Source of the DNA: a virus | Direction: 5' to 3' (one strand) | DNA length: 27,031 bases | Virus record (IMG/VR): IMGVR_UViG_3300004806_000080 | Location: 1 to 27,031 of that record | Shown here: positions 1 through 7,145 of the stretch, in pieces | How positions within the stretch are numbered: the first letter of the stretch is position 1 | How the letters are laid out: the number at the start of each line of letters is the position of its first letter | Translations under genes and position numbers: made by a program | The notes under the pieces: model-generated | Told to the model about the DNA's origin: nothing | The model's input: the letters and a program-made list of their open reading frames with translations, nothing else | Database searches by the model: none

Positions 1-252
1 CTCACGCTCGGTTTTAATTGCACTGTTAACTAACCGCAAAACTTCTTCATCGCAATCCATCAAACGCTTGAACGCAACAAGGTTTAATTGTTCTTTGTGA
101 AATAATTTGATGTATTCTTCTCTAGTCATTCTTGTCCCCTTACTTACATATTTTTCAGCACAGGCAACGCAATAAAGCGCATGACCCCCACCAACACCAC
201 ACTCTGCGCATGTTTCTTGTTGAGATATCTTTAAGATATCTTTTTTACTCAT
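1..252 (-). CDS. Zn-ribbon-like phage protein, 3' end outside window
   Basis: An open frame starts at the ATG at 252-250 and runs off the window edge, so only the first 84 residues are seen. Two CxxC pairs (Cys14/Cys17 and Cys28/Cys31, in CAEC and CVAC) are spaced as in a small zinc ribbon. The rest is charged and probably helical. The start overlaps the stop of the DNA polymerase gene by one base (TGATG), the coupling seen throughout this arm, so it is the next gene of the same leftward operon. The function is not recognised. A small Zn-binding accessory protein of replication or transcription is plausible from context only. Confidence 0.7.
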   Translation of the reverse strand, partial: MSKKDILKISQQETCAECGVGGGHALYCVACAEKYVSKGTRMTREEYIKLFHKEQLNLVAFKRLMDCDEEVLRLVNSAIKTERE

Positions 253-2063
253 CAACAGTCTCCATAAGCATGGCCAAACCCTGACTCGCAATTAAGCGGA
301 AGCTCCTGTGCCCACTTCGGACGCAAACGCATACACAACTCAACGTATTCTGTTGCCTGCTGTGTTTCACCGCTTGGTACTACGCACATAATAGCATCAT
401 GCACAGTCATTGCAACCTTGTACTTTTTAGCAATCAAAAGCATCTGCTCACCGATAATAATTCGTGCCAAGGCCTGACATACATTCTCTATTACCTTCCC
501 TCCGTATATGCGTGTAGGGATAAGCGCTTTGCCTCTCCTGGTGTCGTAAACCAATTCTGTCTTACCCTCAGTCTGTTGCGTGCGTAGATTTGGGTACTTC
601 AAGTACAAGCCATTGGGTAACTTAATTCCCTTTTTGCCGTCAACCAATAAAACACCCAGTCGGCCAAGTTTTACAGTCTGATTGTTCATTATGGCTTTTA
701 ACGCCAAAGCACCTTCTTTCCATAGCTCGACAATCTGTGGATAAGTACTTCGATAAGTTTCGATGATGCGTTTAGATTCCTCCTCCTCAATATCCACTCC
801 GAACGTTTTAAGTTGCGCCTTAAATTTAATTGCTCCCATGCCGTATCCAGCCCCCAAAATCGTCGTCTTACCCACAAAGCGTTCCGACTTATCGATCTTT
901 TCTTCCGCCTTCGCATAGATAGCAGATGCCATGATTTTGTATACGTCCTGTCCATTTTCAAATGCCTCCACTAAATCGTCTTGCTCGGCTAACCATGCTA
1001 GGGTTCTTGCTTCAATCTGAGATGAATCCGAGTCAATAAGCTGACAATTGTCAGGTGCTACGATCGCTTGCTTAATAGGCGATGACCTTGGTAGGTTTTG
1101 CAAATTGATTTTGTCGTCTCCACCCCAACGGCCTGTGTGTGCGGCGTAATAGCGTAGGGGAACTGGCATTGACCCCCGTTTTGACATCTCCAAAAACCGA
1201 GCGGTTCTTGTTTCTTCTAGCGTAGACTTAGTACCTAACCTCGCTGCCACTAAACTTTGTACTTCTAAGCTAGGGTGATCCAATAGGGCTTTGAACCCCT
1301 CGTCAGTTTTAGAGAACGCAAATGTTTGCTTGCCGTTGGCTAGGCTCGTTTTCATGGGGGGCTCGATGCCGTATCCTTTGAGCAACTCGGCAAACTTGGG
1401 ATTACTCATCAACGTATCCCTGTCAAAGTTTTGTAGTAGCTCCTCTTTGCGTTGTCGTACTTGGAGTAAATGGGCGTGCAGTTTTGTGCTATCTAATGTT
1501 AGCACTGGCTCGGTGAACATCCGCAAGGTTATATCAATCAGGCTTAGCTCCACAGTTGGGAACGGCATCATGTGCTTAAAGATTTGATACGTTAGTGCTA
1601 CATCGTTCTTACAATATTCACCGTATTGTTTTAGTTGGTCGGGAGGGAAGTCAACCCTGCGAAGCCCAAGTGCATTGACTACCTCAGTACCCTTAACACC
1701 TACGCCATAATACTCCGCCAAAACCTTGAGACTTCCGCCTACTTCCGTACCGTGAATAGCTCGTGCCATGCTCAGGGTATCCAACCATTTCTTAGGTTTA
1801 ATATCGAATAGCCAAGTCAGGATCGCCCCATCAAACTGAGCATTGTGGGCTAACACCATGTGCTGATCTAACTGCAAGGACTTGAGAAACAATTGAGTCT
1901 CACTCATTGTCCCTGTGAACCAGACTGGCTCGGCATCATCCACCTGTGCTGATACACCGATGACCTCAAACTGCTCGCTCCTCACATACTCCTCGGTCGT
2001 CATCTTGGTAAGACTGAAATCCTTAGAGTAGTAGGTCTCAAAGTCTATTGTGATGACGCTCAT
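252..2063 (-). CDS. Family A DNA polymerase with 3'-5' exonuclease (phage replicative polymerase)
   Basis: The 603-residue protein replicates the phage genome. Its N-terminal third is a DEDDy proofreading exonuclease: Exo I DFE at 7-9, Exo II NAQFD at 74-78, Exo III Y150-x3-D154. The polymerase part shows TGRWGG (310-315), LQNLPR (321-326), motif A with Asp346 in DSSQIE, motif B R395-x3-K399-x7-YG, and motif C His555-Asp556. It is shorter than T7 gp5 (704 residues), and no 5'-3' exonuclease domain is present. The residue four after the motif B lysine, equivalent to E. coli Pol I Phe762, is Leu403, a variant described for viral PolA. The gene overlaps the upstream 117-residue gene by 4 bases (ATGA) and the downstream Zn protein by 1 base. 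Confidence 0.96.
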   Translation of the reverse strand: MSVITIDFETYYSKDFSLTKMTTEEYVRSEQFEVIGVSAQVDDAEPVWFTGTMSETQLFLKSLQLDQHMVLAHNAQFDGAILTWLFDIKPKKWLDTLSMARAIHGTEVGGSLKVLAEYYGVGVKGTEVVNALGLRRVDFPPDQLKQYGEYCKNDVALTYQIFKHMMPFPTVELSLIDITLRMFTEPVLTLDSTKLHAHLLQVRQRKEELLQNFDRDTLMSNPKFAELLKGYGIEPPMKTSLANGKQTFAFSKTDEGFKALLDHPSLEVQSLVAARLGTKSTLEETRTARFLEMSKRGSMPVPLRYYAAHTGRWGGDDKINLQNLPRSSPIKQAIVAPDNCQLIDSDSSQIEARTLAWLAEQDDLVEAFENGQDVYKIMASAIYAKAEEKIDKSERFVGKTTILGAGYGMGAIKFKAQLKTFGVDIEEEESKRIIETYRSTYPQIVELWKEGALALKAIMNNQTVKLGRLGVLLVDGKKGIKLPNGLYLKYPNLRTQQTEGKTELVYDTRRGKALIPTRIYGGKVIENVCQALARIIIGEQMLLIAKKYKVAMTVHDAIMCVVPSGETQQATEYVELCMRLRPKWAQELPLNCESGFGHAYGDC

Positions 2064-2413
2064 TTGTTTACTGCGTCCATTCTTGAGTAACTTACCGCTT
2101 GCCCTTCAGCTTGAATTTGCGTTTTGCCAAATCCTTTTTTATACACAATCTTCTTTGGTTGTGGCTCTTCGGGCTCATCAAGTAACTGCAACAACACGTT
2201 GTCTTCAAACTTTTTACGCTCAACTTCTCGTATCGCAAGGATAAGCGTTTCTTTTTCTTGGTCGTTCAAAAACCACAAAGCCCCTTCTTTACCCTGTGCA
2301 AGTAAAAGTATATCTTCGTACTCGTCGGAAAACTTGTTACCATACTTGAATTCTTCGGGGTAAGTCTTGAGTCGCTCGGCTAAAATTTTCACTGAGTTTA
2401 AAAATGCCATCAT
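2060..2413 (-). CDS. Hypothetical phage protein, 117 aa
   Basis: I do not recognise this protein. It is largely charged, with predicted helices in the N-terminal two thirds (an ERLKTYPEEF region and a QEKETLILAIREVERK helix) and a Pro/Lys/Gln-rich C-terminal tail (EPEEPQPKK). There is no signal peptide or membrane segment. It sits between the VRR-NUC nuclease and DNA polymerase with 4-base ATGA overlaps at both ends, so it is translationally coupled to both and probably belongs to the replication/recombination group. AAAGGA precedes the first of two consecutive ATG codons. Confidence 0.75.
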   Translation of the reverse strand: MMAFLNSVKILAERLKTYPEEFKYGNKFSDEYEDILLLAQGKEGALWFLNDQEKETLILAIREVERKKFEDNVLLQLLDEPEEPQPKKIVYKKGFGKTQIQAEGQAVSYSRMDAVNK

Positions 2414-2709
2414 TCATCCTTTAAAAGTTTAATAGTCCCCTCAAGAAAATCCATGCTAGTTTCTCGTACTACAATAGCCACACCAAAGCGTTTCTTTATT
2501 TCGCAAAAGTGTTTAGTTTGTAATGCAGTCGGCTGATTAAATCCCGCTTTAGCTTCGATAGCCAAGAACTTGCCGTTAACACAACACAGAAAATCAGGCA
2601 CGCCCGAGTTACCAAAGCCCGATCCTATCGGCATAGCGTAGTACACTCCATGCTTTTCAAGGATGCCCTTGATTTGTTTTTTAACTTTCGCTTCGGGGGT
2701 TTGTGCCAT
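2410..2709 (-). CDS. VRR-NUC domain nuclease
   Basis: The 99-residue protein is a stand-alone VRR-NUC domain of the PD-(D/E)xK superfamily, typically structure-specific endonucleases of the Holliday-junction-resolvase type. The diagnostic parts are GSGFGNSGVPDFL (about 28-40), where the Asp is catalytic, then FLAIEAKAG (about 48-56) with the E-x-K pair, and PTALQ just after. In this arm it would process branched replication or packaging intermediates. A consensus promoter ends 7 bases before the ATG, so the transcript may be leaderless and no Shine-Dalgarno is available to it. The stop overlaps the next gene by 4 bases. Confidence 0.9.
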   Translation of the reverse strand: MAQTPEAKVKKQIKGILEKHGVYYAMPIGSGFGNSGVPDFLCCVNGKFLAIEAKAGFNQPTALQTKHFCEIKKRFGVAIVVRETSMDFLEGTIKLLKDE

Positions 2710-2716
2710 GCGCTAT

Positions 2717-2744
2717 ATTATAGATGCGCATTAGACTTTGTCAA
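2717..2744 (-). promoter_or_regulatory. Consensus sigma70-type promoter for the nuclease/polymerase operon
   Basis: On the minus strand TTGACA (2744-2739) and TATAAT (2722-2717) are separated by 16 bases, a perfect match in both hexamers. The last -10 base is 8 bases from the A of the nuclease ATG (2709), so transcription should start on or within a few bases of the start codon. ATGCGC repeats flank the -10 (2708-2713 and 2724-2729) and could be an operator. Confidence 0.8.
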
Positions 2745-2773
2745 GTAATAAAGTAGCTTAACGTAAATAAAAA

Positions 2774-2789
2774 CCTGACAAATGTCAGG
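2774..2789. promoter_or_regulatory. Palindromic site 1 (CCTGACAAATGTCAGG)
   Basis: This perfect 7+7 palindrome with AA centre is preceded by an A-run. It is one of nine copies in the early arm. This copy lies 30 bases upstream of the promoter at 2717-2744, unlike most others, which lie just before start codons. It is probably a protein-binding operator; a 6-bp RNA stem with a 4-base loop is the alternative. Confidence 0.75.
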
Positions 2790-2802
2790 AATTGGGGGGA
2801 TA

Positions 2803-2896
2803 TACAGATTACGTGCCCCCCTCACGCTTAGGATGTACTATGCCCACAAACTCTCACTGCGGAGAGCATAGTACCACAAGTGCCGTCACATCTGTA
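2803..2896. other. Nested inverted repeats, possible structured RNA
   Basis: This gap between the DUF3310 gene and the nuclease promoter holds stacked complementary arms: TACAGAT (2803-2809) with ATCTGTA (2890-2896), GTACTATGC (2835-2843) with GCATAGTAC (2866-2874), and CTCTC (2851-2855) with GAGAG (2862-2866). A small CGTG/CACG hairpin lies at 2812-2826. The fold resembles a cloverleaf but lacks a T-arm GGTTC, so it is not a recognisable tRNA. The arm at 2867-2879 also contains the same 13 bases as the -10 part of the promoters at 9.89 and 10.75 kb. Confidence 0.5.
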
Positions 2897-2930
2897 AGGC
2901 TAGGCCACTCGTCCAATTATGATTCCGCAG

Positions 2931-3386
2931 TTAAGAATTTAGTTTAGCAATGGCACGATCTAAGTACCATTTAGCTTTATTTAAGTCTTCGAGCGTATTG
3001 CCCTTGTGCTTAGCCCTACTGACGTATTTGACTACGTTGCCGAGGTGATACCCAAGTTGTTTCGCTTCAATAAAGTCAATGGTCTCGATACCACCGACGG
3101 TGTAATGCAACGGATGATTGACACTGTCGGCTTCATCTAATTCAAATCGCTTAGCAAATTCTGCCAACAATGAGGCGGTGTCCGCTTCTTCTTTTGCTTC
3201 GTTCATAGCGTTAATGTTGTCCATGTGCTTGTTTATATTTTTTTCAATCGCTGCGTGTTTCATCTTGTTCCTAACCACGTAGATGTAAGATGGCTCAGCC
3301 TTGGTTGCTTTGACGATCTCCGATGTGGTCGCTTCGGGGTTTGCTTCGATGTAGTTACGAATCTTTTGTGTTTTAGTTAGTTTCAT
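2931..3386 (-). CDS. DUF3310 (T7 gp1.7-like) protein with N-terminal HTH
   Basis: The C-terminal half (about 88-150) is a DUF3310 domain: NHPLHY at 90-95, then GGIETIDFIEA, LGNVVKYVSRAKHKG and a DLNKAKWYLDRAI helix. T7 gp1.7, a nucleotide kinase, belongs to this family, so a role in nucleotide metabolism during phage replication is likely but not proven here. The first 45 residues (TQKIRNYIEANPEATTSEIV, then a second helix) look like a winged or simple helix-turn-helix, which T7 gp1.7 lacks as far as I recall. The start lies inside the end of the ribbon-helix-helix gene (14-base overlap), and no strong ribosome binding site is visible, consistent with coupled translation. Confidence 0.82.
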   Translation of the reverse strand: MKLTKTQKIRNYIEANPEATTSEIVKATKAEPSYIYVVRNKMKHAAIEKNINKHMDNINAMNEAKEEADTASLLAEFAKRFELDEADSVNHPLHYTVGGIETIDFIEAKQLGYHLGNVVKYVSRAKHKGNTLEDLNKAKWYLDRAIAKLNS

Positions 3387-3591
3387 TTGCTATTTCTTTC
3401 TTCATGTGTTGTGTTAATATTTCTCTCATCTTCGCTTGCTTTGTATAAGGATACTTACTCTCGTAGTAATCCAGTACATCTTTAGGTAAACGTAGGCTCA
3501 AGTGAGTCAATGCGGGTTTTTTACCCAAACCACGGCCACTCCGTTTCTTTTCTAATCCTGTTTTTAGTTCATCAATTCGGTCGAATATCAT
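3373..3591 (-). CDS. Ribbon-helix-helix type DNA-binding protein, 72 aa
   Basis: After a basic N-terminus (EKKRSGRGLGKK), the segment THLSLRLPKDVLDYYESKYP followed by TKQAKMREILTQHMKK has the strand-helix-helix pattern of Arc/MetJ/BrnA-antitoxin-type ribbon-helix-helix proteins: alternating residues in the strand LSLRL, then two amphipathic helices. Such proteins bind DNA as dimers at short palindromic or repeated boxes. No toxin partner is adjacent, so it is more likely a phage transcription regulator than an antitoxin. It is therefore a candidate reader of the nine TGACA palindromes (inference). It overlaps the upstream gene by ATGA and the downstream DUF3310 gene by 14 bases. Confidence 0.75.
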   Translation of the reverse strand: MIFDRIDELKTGLEKKRSGRGLGKKPALTHLSLRLPKDVLDYYESKYPYTKQAKMREILTQHMKKEIANETN

Positions 3592-3854
3592 TCGTCACTC
3601 CAATCTGCGTCTTCTACAATTTCCAGCAGTGCATCGCTAGGCCATACCACAATAGGTGTATCTTCGCCAATGTACCCACCCTCAATGTTGTACTCGACAA
3701 ACTCTCGGGCTTCGTCAAATGTCATACCATCCCTGTCGGCCAATACCTTACACATCTTCTCGCCGTCGTAAACTATTGTGGTTACCCGGGATCTGTTTTG
3801 CCATACTGAAGCATATCCAATGATTGCCTCGTCAAACCCATCATACTTTTTCAT
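3588..3854 (-). CDS. Hypothetical phage protein, 88 aa
   Basis: This is an acidic protein that I recognise only as a type common in phage early regions. It opens GFDEAIIGYASVW, has a central YDGEKMCKVL segment and then RDGMTFDEAREFVEYNIEGGYIG, an amphipathic helix typical of this group. It ends in a very acidic tail (EIVEDADWSDE). There are no cysteine motifs, signal or membrane segment. ATGA overlaps join it to the genes on both sides. Function unknown. Confidence 0.8.
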   Translation of the reverse strand: MKKYDGFDEAIIGYASVWQNRSRVTTIVYDGEKMCKVLADRDGMTFDEAREFVEYNIEGGYIGEDTPIVVWPSDALLEIVEDADWSDE

Positions 3855-4129
3855 CGCTCTAACCCCTTCATAATAACCACAGTTGCCATAGCTTCTGCTA
3901 GTGTCTCTCCATCTCTTACAATATACGCTTGATGAGTCCAGTCAGGCCCAGTCGGGTTAGACTTATATGTGCTGATCTCAATGATCTTGCCGTTCAATGC
4001 TTCGATGACCCCAAACTTTACTTCGGTATCAGATTGCAGAGTATTGAGTTGTCGATTAGAGTTTTCAGGAGAACCTAATGTGACCCCATCGATGATACTC
4101 CGAACGTAGGCTTTTAAACTTTTACTCAT
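3851..4129 (-). CDS. Hypothetical phage protein, 92 aa
   Basis: The protein has a mixed alpha/beta pattern: an N-terminal helix (SLKAYVRSIIDG), a central strand-rich stretch (EVKFGVIEALNGKIIEIST), then WTHQAYIVRDGETLAEAMATVVIMKG. It has no motif I can name. Both ends overlap neighbouring genes by ATGA, so it is translated as part of the chain between 3373 and 4843. Function unknown. Confidence 0.75.
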   Translation of the reverse strand: MSKSLKAYVRSIIDGVTLGSPENSNRQLNTLQSDTEVKFGVIEALNGKIIEISTYKSNPTGPDWTHQAYIVRDGETLAEAMATVVIMKGLER

Positions 4130-4497
4130 AGTCCCACCCCATGTTCTTCTTCAATATCCCTAGCGAATTGTCTCCAGTCCATCGTTCTTCTGTACAAGGC
4201 ATGGATACGTTCATCGGATAGTGGCTCTTTGCGTAGCCTTTCGATTAGTAGTGCTTGGTCTTGCAATAGTTTATCTTGCTTGTCTACCAAGTCTTTCATG
4301 TACTCCATGTCTGAAATCTGTGTGTCTTTTCCGTATACTCGTGGGGTATAGTCAGCCTTTGATACACTGATTGCATCTTTAATTGCGGATACTATGCCAT
4401 ACCTAACTATGAAGTCAGTACCTTCTTTATCCATGTTTATCACGCAGTCGGCCGAACCATCCTCATTCTCTTTTATGCGCTCAACTTCAATCTTCAT
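4126..4497 (-). CDS. Hypothetical phage protein, 123 aa, coiled-coil segment
   Basis: The N-terminal 45 residues look like a small beta sheet (MKIEVERIKENEDGSADCVI, then TDFIVRYGIVSAIKDAI). A helical, probably coiled-coil stretch follows (about 64-92: EYMKDLVDKQDKLLQDQALL), and then a C-terminal LSDERIHALYRRTMDWRQFA segment. It is unrecognised. GGAG lies 9 bases before the ATG, and the start overlaps the upstream stop as ATGA. Confidence 0.78.
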   Translation of the reverse strand: MKIEVERIKENEDGSADCVINMDKEGTDFIVRYGIVSAIKDAISVSKADYTPRVYGKDTQISDMEYMKDLVDKQDKLLQDQALLIERLRKEPLSDERIHALYRRTMDWRQFARDIEEEHGVGL

Positions 4498-4676
4498 TTG
4501 TTTTCTCCATCATAAAAATCAAACCACTCACAAATTTCTGCTATCACCGCTTCATCTATACAATCCTTTATCCGTTTTTCATCGGGGTTGGGGTCGTGTT
4601 TGTGGGCTCTCGCCCAGCCCATGTTGATACCCTGTTCTACACACATAGCTAGAACCATGTAATCTTTTGGTTTCAT
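4494..4676 (-). CDS. Small phage protein, 60 aa
   Basis: The frame is open upstream to 4808, but the sensible start is the ATG at 4676, preceded by AGAGGTGGTGAC and overlapping the stop of the 56-residue gene as ATGA. The protein, MKPKDYMVLAMCVEQGINMG followed by WARAHKH, ends in AEICEWFDFYDGENK. Short proteins with an H-K-H segment and a C-terminal EICEWFDF helix are familiar from many phage early regions, but their function is unknown. The upstream 44 codons of the long frame are the shadow of the neighbouring small gene. Confidence 0.7.
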   Translation of the reverse strand: MKPKDYMVLAMCVEQGINMGWARAHKHDPNPDEKRIKDCIDEAVIAEICEWFDFYDGENK

Positions 4677-4843
4677 GTCACCACCTCTTTGCGTTGGACT
4701 TGTTTCAATAAAAGCCAGTTCCCACCATCTCTGACTATGCGGATAGCTCGAACCCACTCCCTCATGTTGTGCCGTTGTTGGCAGTAGGGTATGTAGTCTA
4801 AGCACCACATCTCCCTTGCTCGTTTAAGTATCCTAGTATCCAT
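4673..4843 (-). CDS. Small basic phage protein, 56 aa
   Basis: A frame from the ATG at 4843 (AGGAAT 5-6 bases upstream) to the TGA at 4675-4673 encodes 56 residues beginning MDTRILKRAREMWCLDYIPY, rich in Arg, Trp and Gln. It fills the space between the 259-residue and 60-residue genes, and its stop overlaps the next ATG as ATGA, exactly as its neighbours do. This supports it against the competing N-terminal extension in another frame. No family is recognised. The basic, Trp-containing character would suit nucleic-acid binding (inference). Confidence 0.58.
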   Translation of the reverse strand: MDTRILKRAREMWCLDYIPYCQQRHNMREWVRAIRIVRDGGNWLLLKQVQRKEVVT

Positions 4844-4851
4844 AGTTATTC

Positions 4852-5631
4852 CTATACCACAATTAAGAAATTATCTTTGTCATGCCTACATCCCACGTTT
4901 GATATACACTGCTCGTCTTCGATAAGTTTAAGCATACCGATCTTCGCCTTGTATTCCTCGGGTAGCGTATTATCGTCATAGCTTTGTACATTGTCAAGTA
5001 CCTTCACAATATATTTTCCCTTGTGCATATGGACATATGCCTTGTTACTCGCATCACGAATTTTATTGATCTCATCCCCCTCTGTTCTCGCGCTCTCAAA
5101 TTTCTCCAGATGCGTTACTTCTGATTGCGTTAGATATGCTAACAGTTCATCTCGCTTACGCTCAAACGCAAACCTATACACAGAGTCATGTATCTTGACT
5201 TGATGTTCTCTCGCATCCCTTTCCTTGAATCGTATCTGCATAAGAATAGTATTCTTAATTGAATCTACCGAGTCATCCATCAACTGCTTAAGACTCTTAG
5301 GCATGAATGCTTTCTTAGCTTCCCTTACTGCCTTCTTTATATCCGATGATCTCATCCTCCCACTGGGTAGGTTGTCAGACATAACTCTGATTGCTGGGCC
5401 CCCTGAACGGCTTGAGTGTTCTTGCCTAGCTACACCGATTGTCTCGCCATCTAACTTGACTTGTACTTGCCATACTTTGTCATGATAATCTTTCTCGCCG
5501 ACAAACTCCCACATTGGATTAGTGGTAGCAAGTGTTACGACAAACTCATTCAGGTGCTTGTGCATCTCCACGCCCACCTTGTTTTGATTCTTCTCCAACT
5601 TTACGTTGCTTAGTTCCATTGCGTTGATCAT
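4852..5631 (-). CDS. Hypothetical phage protein, 259 aa
   Basis: The frame opens at 5652, but the ATG at 5631 has AAAGGAAC before it and is preferred. The N-terminal 90 residues are strand-rich (WQVQVKLDGETIGVARQEHS). Lys/Arg-rich helices follow (MRSSDIKKAVREAKKAF and RFAFERKRDELLAYLTQSEV), with a C-terminal YVHMHKGKYIVKVLDNVQSY segment. There is no signal, membrane segment or catalytic motif that I can name. The next gene upstream ends one base before this start, so it lies in the same operon. It may bind nucleic acid given its basic central helices, but this is a guess. Confidence 0.75.
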   Translation of the reverse strand: MINAMELSNVKLEKNQNKVGVEMHKHLNEFVVTLATTNPMWEFVGEKDYHDKVWQVQVKLDGETIGVARQEHSSRSGGPAIRVMSDNLPSGRMRSSDIKKAVREAKKAFMPKSLKQLMDDSVDSIKNTILMQIRFKERDAREHQVKIHDSVYRFAFERKRDELLAYLTQSEVTHLEKFESARTEGDEINKIRDASNKAYVHMHKGKYIVKVLDNVQSYDDNTLPEEYKAKIGMLKLIEDEQCISNVGCRHDKDNFLIVV

Positions 5632-5632
5632 A

Positions 5633-5890
5633 TTAGTTCCTTTCAATTTCATCTTGCTTGTTTAAAAACTGACAATACATATCGGCCTCGTCTTTACTCT
5701 TCGTTCTGTATACCACCTGATCGCTAGAATGAATAAGTCCTAGGGCTACGTCAACTATCTCATAGTGGACAATATAAAACTCATTCTCAGGATTAGTACT
5801 TGTTACCCATCGCACCGCATACTTATGGTATGGTTTATCTGTGCGGATGTTCTCAATCCCATCTGCGTGTGGTCTTTGATATATAGCCAT
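5633..5890 (-). CDS. Hypothetical phage protein, 85 aa
   Basis: The start is fixed by a full AAGGAGG 6 bases before the ATG at 5890; the longer frame to 5923 has none. The protein (MAIYQRPHADG...) has alternating strands (HKYAVRWVTS, EFYIVHYEIVDV, DQVVYRT) and a final helix (KDEADMYCQFLNKQDEIE). It looks like a small alpha/beta domain. It is unrecognised and co-transcribed with the 128- and 259-residue genes. Confidence 0.75.
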   Translation of the reverse strand: MAIYQRPHADGIENIRTDKPYHKYAVRWVTSTNPENEFYIVHYEIVDVALGLIHSSDQVVYRTKSKDEADMYCQFLNKQDEIERN

Positions 5891-5900
5891 ACTAACCTCC

Positions 5901-6287
5901 TTAAAAGTTAAACTCAATTTCACGACGTACGCTGATTAAATGATCGTTGTCATCAGACTCCTGCGTATCAATATCTTCGTACTCTTCACCTATACGGATG
6001 AACTCGTACTCCCATGTACTTGAACCACTGTTGGCTATCTTAGCAAAAGCTTTTATGAACTCCATGAACGCTATGACTTCGGGGTAAGTTTCATACCACT
6101 TGACATCGGGAAATAAGAACTTGACCATCATCTTATCGTCCAAGTCACAAACCTCGTAATAATCCTCGTTGCTCTTATCAAACAACTGATTGTCCTTTGG
6201 TTCGTTCTCATCCATGAACAATTTCATTACTGGATAGTCTTCCTTCGGGCAGTAGAATACTGCACATACTTCGCTTCTGTAACCCAT
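5901..6287 (-). CDS. Acidic hypothetical phage protein (MGYRSEV type), 128 aa
   Basis: AGGAGG lies 6 bases before the ATG. The opening MGYRSEVCAVFYCPKEDYP is a signature I associate with a family of uncharacterised phage and bacterial proteins, possibly of one alpha/beta fold: strand, then a helix (VMKLFMDENE), then VKWYETYPEVIAFMEFIKAF and STWEYEFIRIGEEYEDI. The protein is acidic (many Asp/Glu, especially 85-115). No enzyme motif is seen. It is in the same leftward operon as its neighbours. Confidence 0.76.
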   Translation of the reverse strand: MGYRSEVCAVFYCPKEDYPVMKLFMDENEPKDNQLFDKSNEDYYEVCDLDDKMMVKFLFPDVKWYETYPEVIAFMEFIKAFAKIANSGSSTWEYEFIRIGEEYEDIDTQESDDNDHLISVRREIEFNF

Positions 6288-6296
6288 ACTAACCTC

Positions 6297-7145
6297 CTAC
6301 CAATCAAACTTGCCGATAATTGCATCCACCTTCTTCTTCAAGGTCTCTCGTTCAAACCCATCTTCCTTGATTGCATCCATGCTTACACCTAGGATAGAAC
6401 GCTCAAGGTCTTGCCTAGCTTCCTCCAACTTCGGATCGTTGGTCACGTTGAGCTTGGTCAACAACTCACATAACTCTTGGGCATTCGTCAATAGACTGTC
6501 GTGATACCGCTTCTTCTCGTTGCCCTCATCCTTGAGCTTCTCGGACATTGCAGTTAGCGTAGTATGTAGACGATCCCACGGAGCACGCATAGCATCTGCT
6601 AGTCTCTCTTCAAACTTAGCTTCGTATTGCGTCTTGATATCTTCCAAGTCGGCGTTGCTTACATCCAACCGAAAGTCACCACTCTCAGGGATTGGGTCAA
6701 CCGAGCGACGAAATCCAAACTTGCCCTTGACTTCCTCGATGTCGGGGTAATCACTTAATTTAAACAATGTGCCTAGCGACGTACCCGCATCTTGGATTAG
6801 GTTTGGATACATCACAAAGAAATTCTGACACATCATGTTGAACGTATGCTCAAACCCATCCATCGTCTGCTTGTACTCCATGAATAGCTTCGTAGGTAGA
6901 AGTCTCTGACCCTTGTCTGCCCAAGGCAATGTGTGTTGGTTGTGATACAGACGCACTCGGGCGGCGAACTTGTCGATGTCCTTACGCATACTCGTACCCG
7001 CAAAAAGATTCTTCTTGGTTTGGCTGGCATCTCTGACTGCGGATGCGTTGGTATTGACTGCGTCGGTTGTCTCTTTGTCGACCTTGCTCGCTGGCCATAC
7101 GCTGATATTCAACTCGACTAATACTGCTGATGAACTGATACTCAT
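6297..7145 (-). CDS. DUF3150-like protein of the AAA+/VWA module
   Basis: The 282-residue, mainly helical protein starts with a strand (SAVLVELNISVWPASKVDKE), then has basic helices and ends in coiled-coil-like stretches (about 160-260). The opening LNISVW and the position downstream of a MoxR ATPase and a VWA metallopeptidase are what I know from DUF3150 proteins in phage and plasmid clusters; this family call is from memory and needs a profile search. It could be an adaptor or substrate of the AAA+/VWA pair. The start is supported by AAGGAG 7 bases upstream, and a palindromic operator copy lies 24 bases before it. Confidence 0.68.
   Translation of the reverse strand: MSISSSAVLVELNISVWPASKVDKETTDAVNTNASAVRDASQTKKNLFAGTSMRKDIDKFAARVRLYHNQHTLPWADKGQRLLPTKLFMEYKQTMDGFEHTFNMMCQNFFVMYPNLIQDAGTSLGTLFKLSDYPDIEEVKGKFGFRRSVDPIPESGDFRLDVSNADLEDIKTQYEAKFEERLADAMRAPWDRLHTTLTAMSEKLKDEGNEKKRYHDSLLTNAQELCELLTKLNVTNDPKLEEARQDLERSILGVSMDAIKEDGFERETLKKKVDAIIGKFDW

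Noticed and set aside
2803-2896. tRNA gene
   Set aside because: The fold has a 7-bp outer stem, but there is no T-arm GGTTC, no D-arm consensus and the inner stem is too long.
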